Assembly (NCBI GenBank): GCA_027314465.1 | Contig: DAHVAU010000054.1 | Span: forward strand, 1-6,149 | From: Microcaldota archaeon | Lineage (GTDB): Archaea; Micrarchaeota; Micrarchaeia; Micrarchaeales; CABMGC01 | Direction of reading: 5' to 3' | DNA length: 6,149 nucleotides | Part shown: in pieces, positions 5,280-6,149 of the stretch | Layout of the letters: each line of letters starts with the position of its first letter | Numbering within the stretch: the first letter of the stretch is position 1 | Position numbers and translations under genes: made by a program | Notes under the pieces: model-generated | What the model was told of the DNA's origin: nothing | Databases searched by the model: none | What the model saw: the letters and a program-made list of their open reading frames with translations, nothing else

Positions 5280-6119
5280 ATGCTCTACATAGGCAGGCAC
5301 GTGTCAATATCAGGGGGCATAGACACCGCATTCGATAAGGCAAAGTCCATAGGATGCACTGCGATGCAGATATTCGCAACAAACCCAAGAGGATGGAAAC
5401 TTAGCCCTATCGATGCCGGATCTGTTGCGCAGTTCAGGGCCAAGGCGTCAAAGACGGGCATCCGCACAGTAGTGCATATGCCATACCTCCCAAACATCGC
5501 ATCGTCGAAGAAGGATATATACGAGAAGTCCGTAGAATCACTTACGCAGAATCTGGACAGATGCAGTATGCTTGGCGCGTCGTACCTTGTTGCGCATATG
5601 GGCAGCCACATGGGAGACGGTAAGGAGAAGGGGCTTGGCAACATAGCAGCTGCCATAGGAAGGGCCGTGGATGCCTCAGACTCAGATACGCCGATATTGA
5701 TAGAAAACGAGGCCGGACACGCCAACAGCCTGGGCGAGCAGCTAGCAGATATGGCATCAGTGGCAGGCATGGTTGGCAGCAGGAGGCTGGGATTCTGCCT
5801 GGACACGTGCCATCTGTTCGCAGCAGGATATGACATACGCAGCCATGATGCGCTGGACAGAATGTTCTCTGAGATAGACATAGGCATGGTGCATGCACTA
5901 CACCTTAACGACGCCAAGATGGAGCTTGGCTCGCATAGGGACAGGCACGCAAACATAGGTTTTGGGTACATAGGCCTTGAGGGCTTCAGGAGCTTTCTGT
6001 CTTACGATGGGGTGCAGTCAAAGACCATACTGCTTGAGACCCCCATAAGCGATGAGATAAGCGAAGCTGACGAGATTGCCGCAGTGAGACTGCTGTGCGA
6101 TCCTGTACGCAACAAATAA
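5280..6119 (+). CDS. nfo: Endonuclease IV (zinc-dependent AP endonuclease)
   Basis: The enzyme cuts DNA 5' of abasic sites and trims blocked 3' ends in base excision repair, using three metal ions in a TIM barrel. The 279-residue product is full length (E. coli Nfo is 285). All nine metal ligands can be aligned: H66 (VVHMPYL), H106 (VAHMGSH), E142 (LIENEAG), D175 and H178 (CLDTCHLFAAGYD), H208 (LHLNDAK), D221 and H223 (HRDRHANIG), and E253 (LLETP). The signature RHVSISGG opens the protein and QIFATNPRGW follows at 30-39. The HMGSH motif has Met where the E. coli enzyme has Pro, a position that varies in the family. The start is unambiguous because MLYIGRHVSISGG is the expected N-terminus. No good ribosome-binding site is visible. 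With the glycosylase at the window start it supplies the first two steps of uracil repair. Confidence 0.97.
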   Translation: MLYIGRHVSISGGIDTAFDKAKSIGCTAMQIFATNPRGWKLSPIDAGSVAQFRAKASKTGIRTVVHMPYLPNIASSKKDIYEKSVESLTQNLDRCSMLGASYLVAHMGSHMGDGKEKGLGNIAAAIGRAVDASDSDTPILIENEAGHANSLGEQLADMASVAGMVGSRRLGFCLDTCHLFAAGYDIRSHDALDRMFSEIDIGMVHALHLNDAKMELGSHRDRHANIGFGYIGLEGFRSFLSYDGVQSKTILLETPISDEISEADEIAAVRLLCDPVRNK

Positions 6120-6149
6120 ATACTCCTTAGGAGCAGTGCAAGCATGCGC
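6111..6149 (+). other. Possible promoter and start of a further gene at the window edge
   Basis: After the endonuclease IV stop, an AAATAAATA element (about 6113-6121) lies roughly 27 bases before an ATG at 6144. AGGAG (6129-6133) lies 10 bases before that ATG and is also part of a small inverted repeat, CTCCT-T-AGGAG. Only two codons are visible, so no product can be named. Confidence 0.25.

Noticed and set aside
5285..5971. A 228-codon open frame on the minus strand across endonuclease IV
   Set aside because: It lies fully inside a gene with all catalytic residues intact, and its translation is rich in Ser, Pro, Cys and Met with no recognisable motif. It is a shadow of the codon bias on the plus strand.
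1..6149. CRISPR array, insertion sequence, attachment site or other mobile element
   Set aside because: By reading I found no regularly spaced direct repeats, transposase or integrase coding and no terminal inverted repeats. The tRNA gene shows no partial 3' duplicate within the window.

Overview
The window looks archaeal. TATA-like boxes sit about 25-38 bases before several start codons. Untranslated leaders are very short or absent, and the tRNA gene lacks an encoded CCA end. The protein set is also archaeal in style: a family 4 type uracil-DNA glycosylase, a 352-residue Dpo4-type polymerase, an AMMECR1 protein and a beta-CASP-like metallo-nuclease. Base composition is near half G+C by eye, with heavy use of AGG (Arg) and ATA (Ile) codons. 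I cannot assign a phylum from the sequence alone.

Layout, left to right: the 3' end of a uracil-DNA glycosylase gene (3-218, +); tRNA-Ile(GAT) with its own TATA box (252-326, +); an AMMECR1-family gene followed after 19 bases by a Y-family DNA polymerase gene (398-1000 and 1020-2078, +); thioredoxin reductase on the opposite strand (2082-3011, -), convergent with the polymerase by 3 bases; a metallo-beta-lactamase/beta-CASP-type nuclease (3096-4064, +), divergent from thioredoxin reductase over an 84-base shared control region; a 208-base regulatory stretch (4065-4272) with several inverted repeats and two TATA-like boxes; two adjacent unrecognised genes (4273-4641 and 4646-5197, +); and a complete endonuclease IV gene (5280-6119, +). 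The last 30 bases may hold the promoter and start of another gene.

Functionally this is a DNA-repair neighbourhood. The glycosylase removes uracil and leaves an abasic site, endonuclease IV incises at that site, and the Dpo4-type polymerase can copy past or fill in damaged sites. The MBL-fold enzyme is probably a nuclease, and thioredoxin reductase supplies reducing power in the cytoplasm. The grouping is a real observation; a shared regulon is inference.

The least explained part is 4065-5197: two small predicted soluble proteins of unknown function, probably co-translated, lying behind an upstream region with three to four inverted repeats and directly before endonuclease IV. I do not see a clear undescribed system, but this is the part most worth pursuing.
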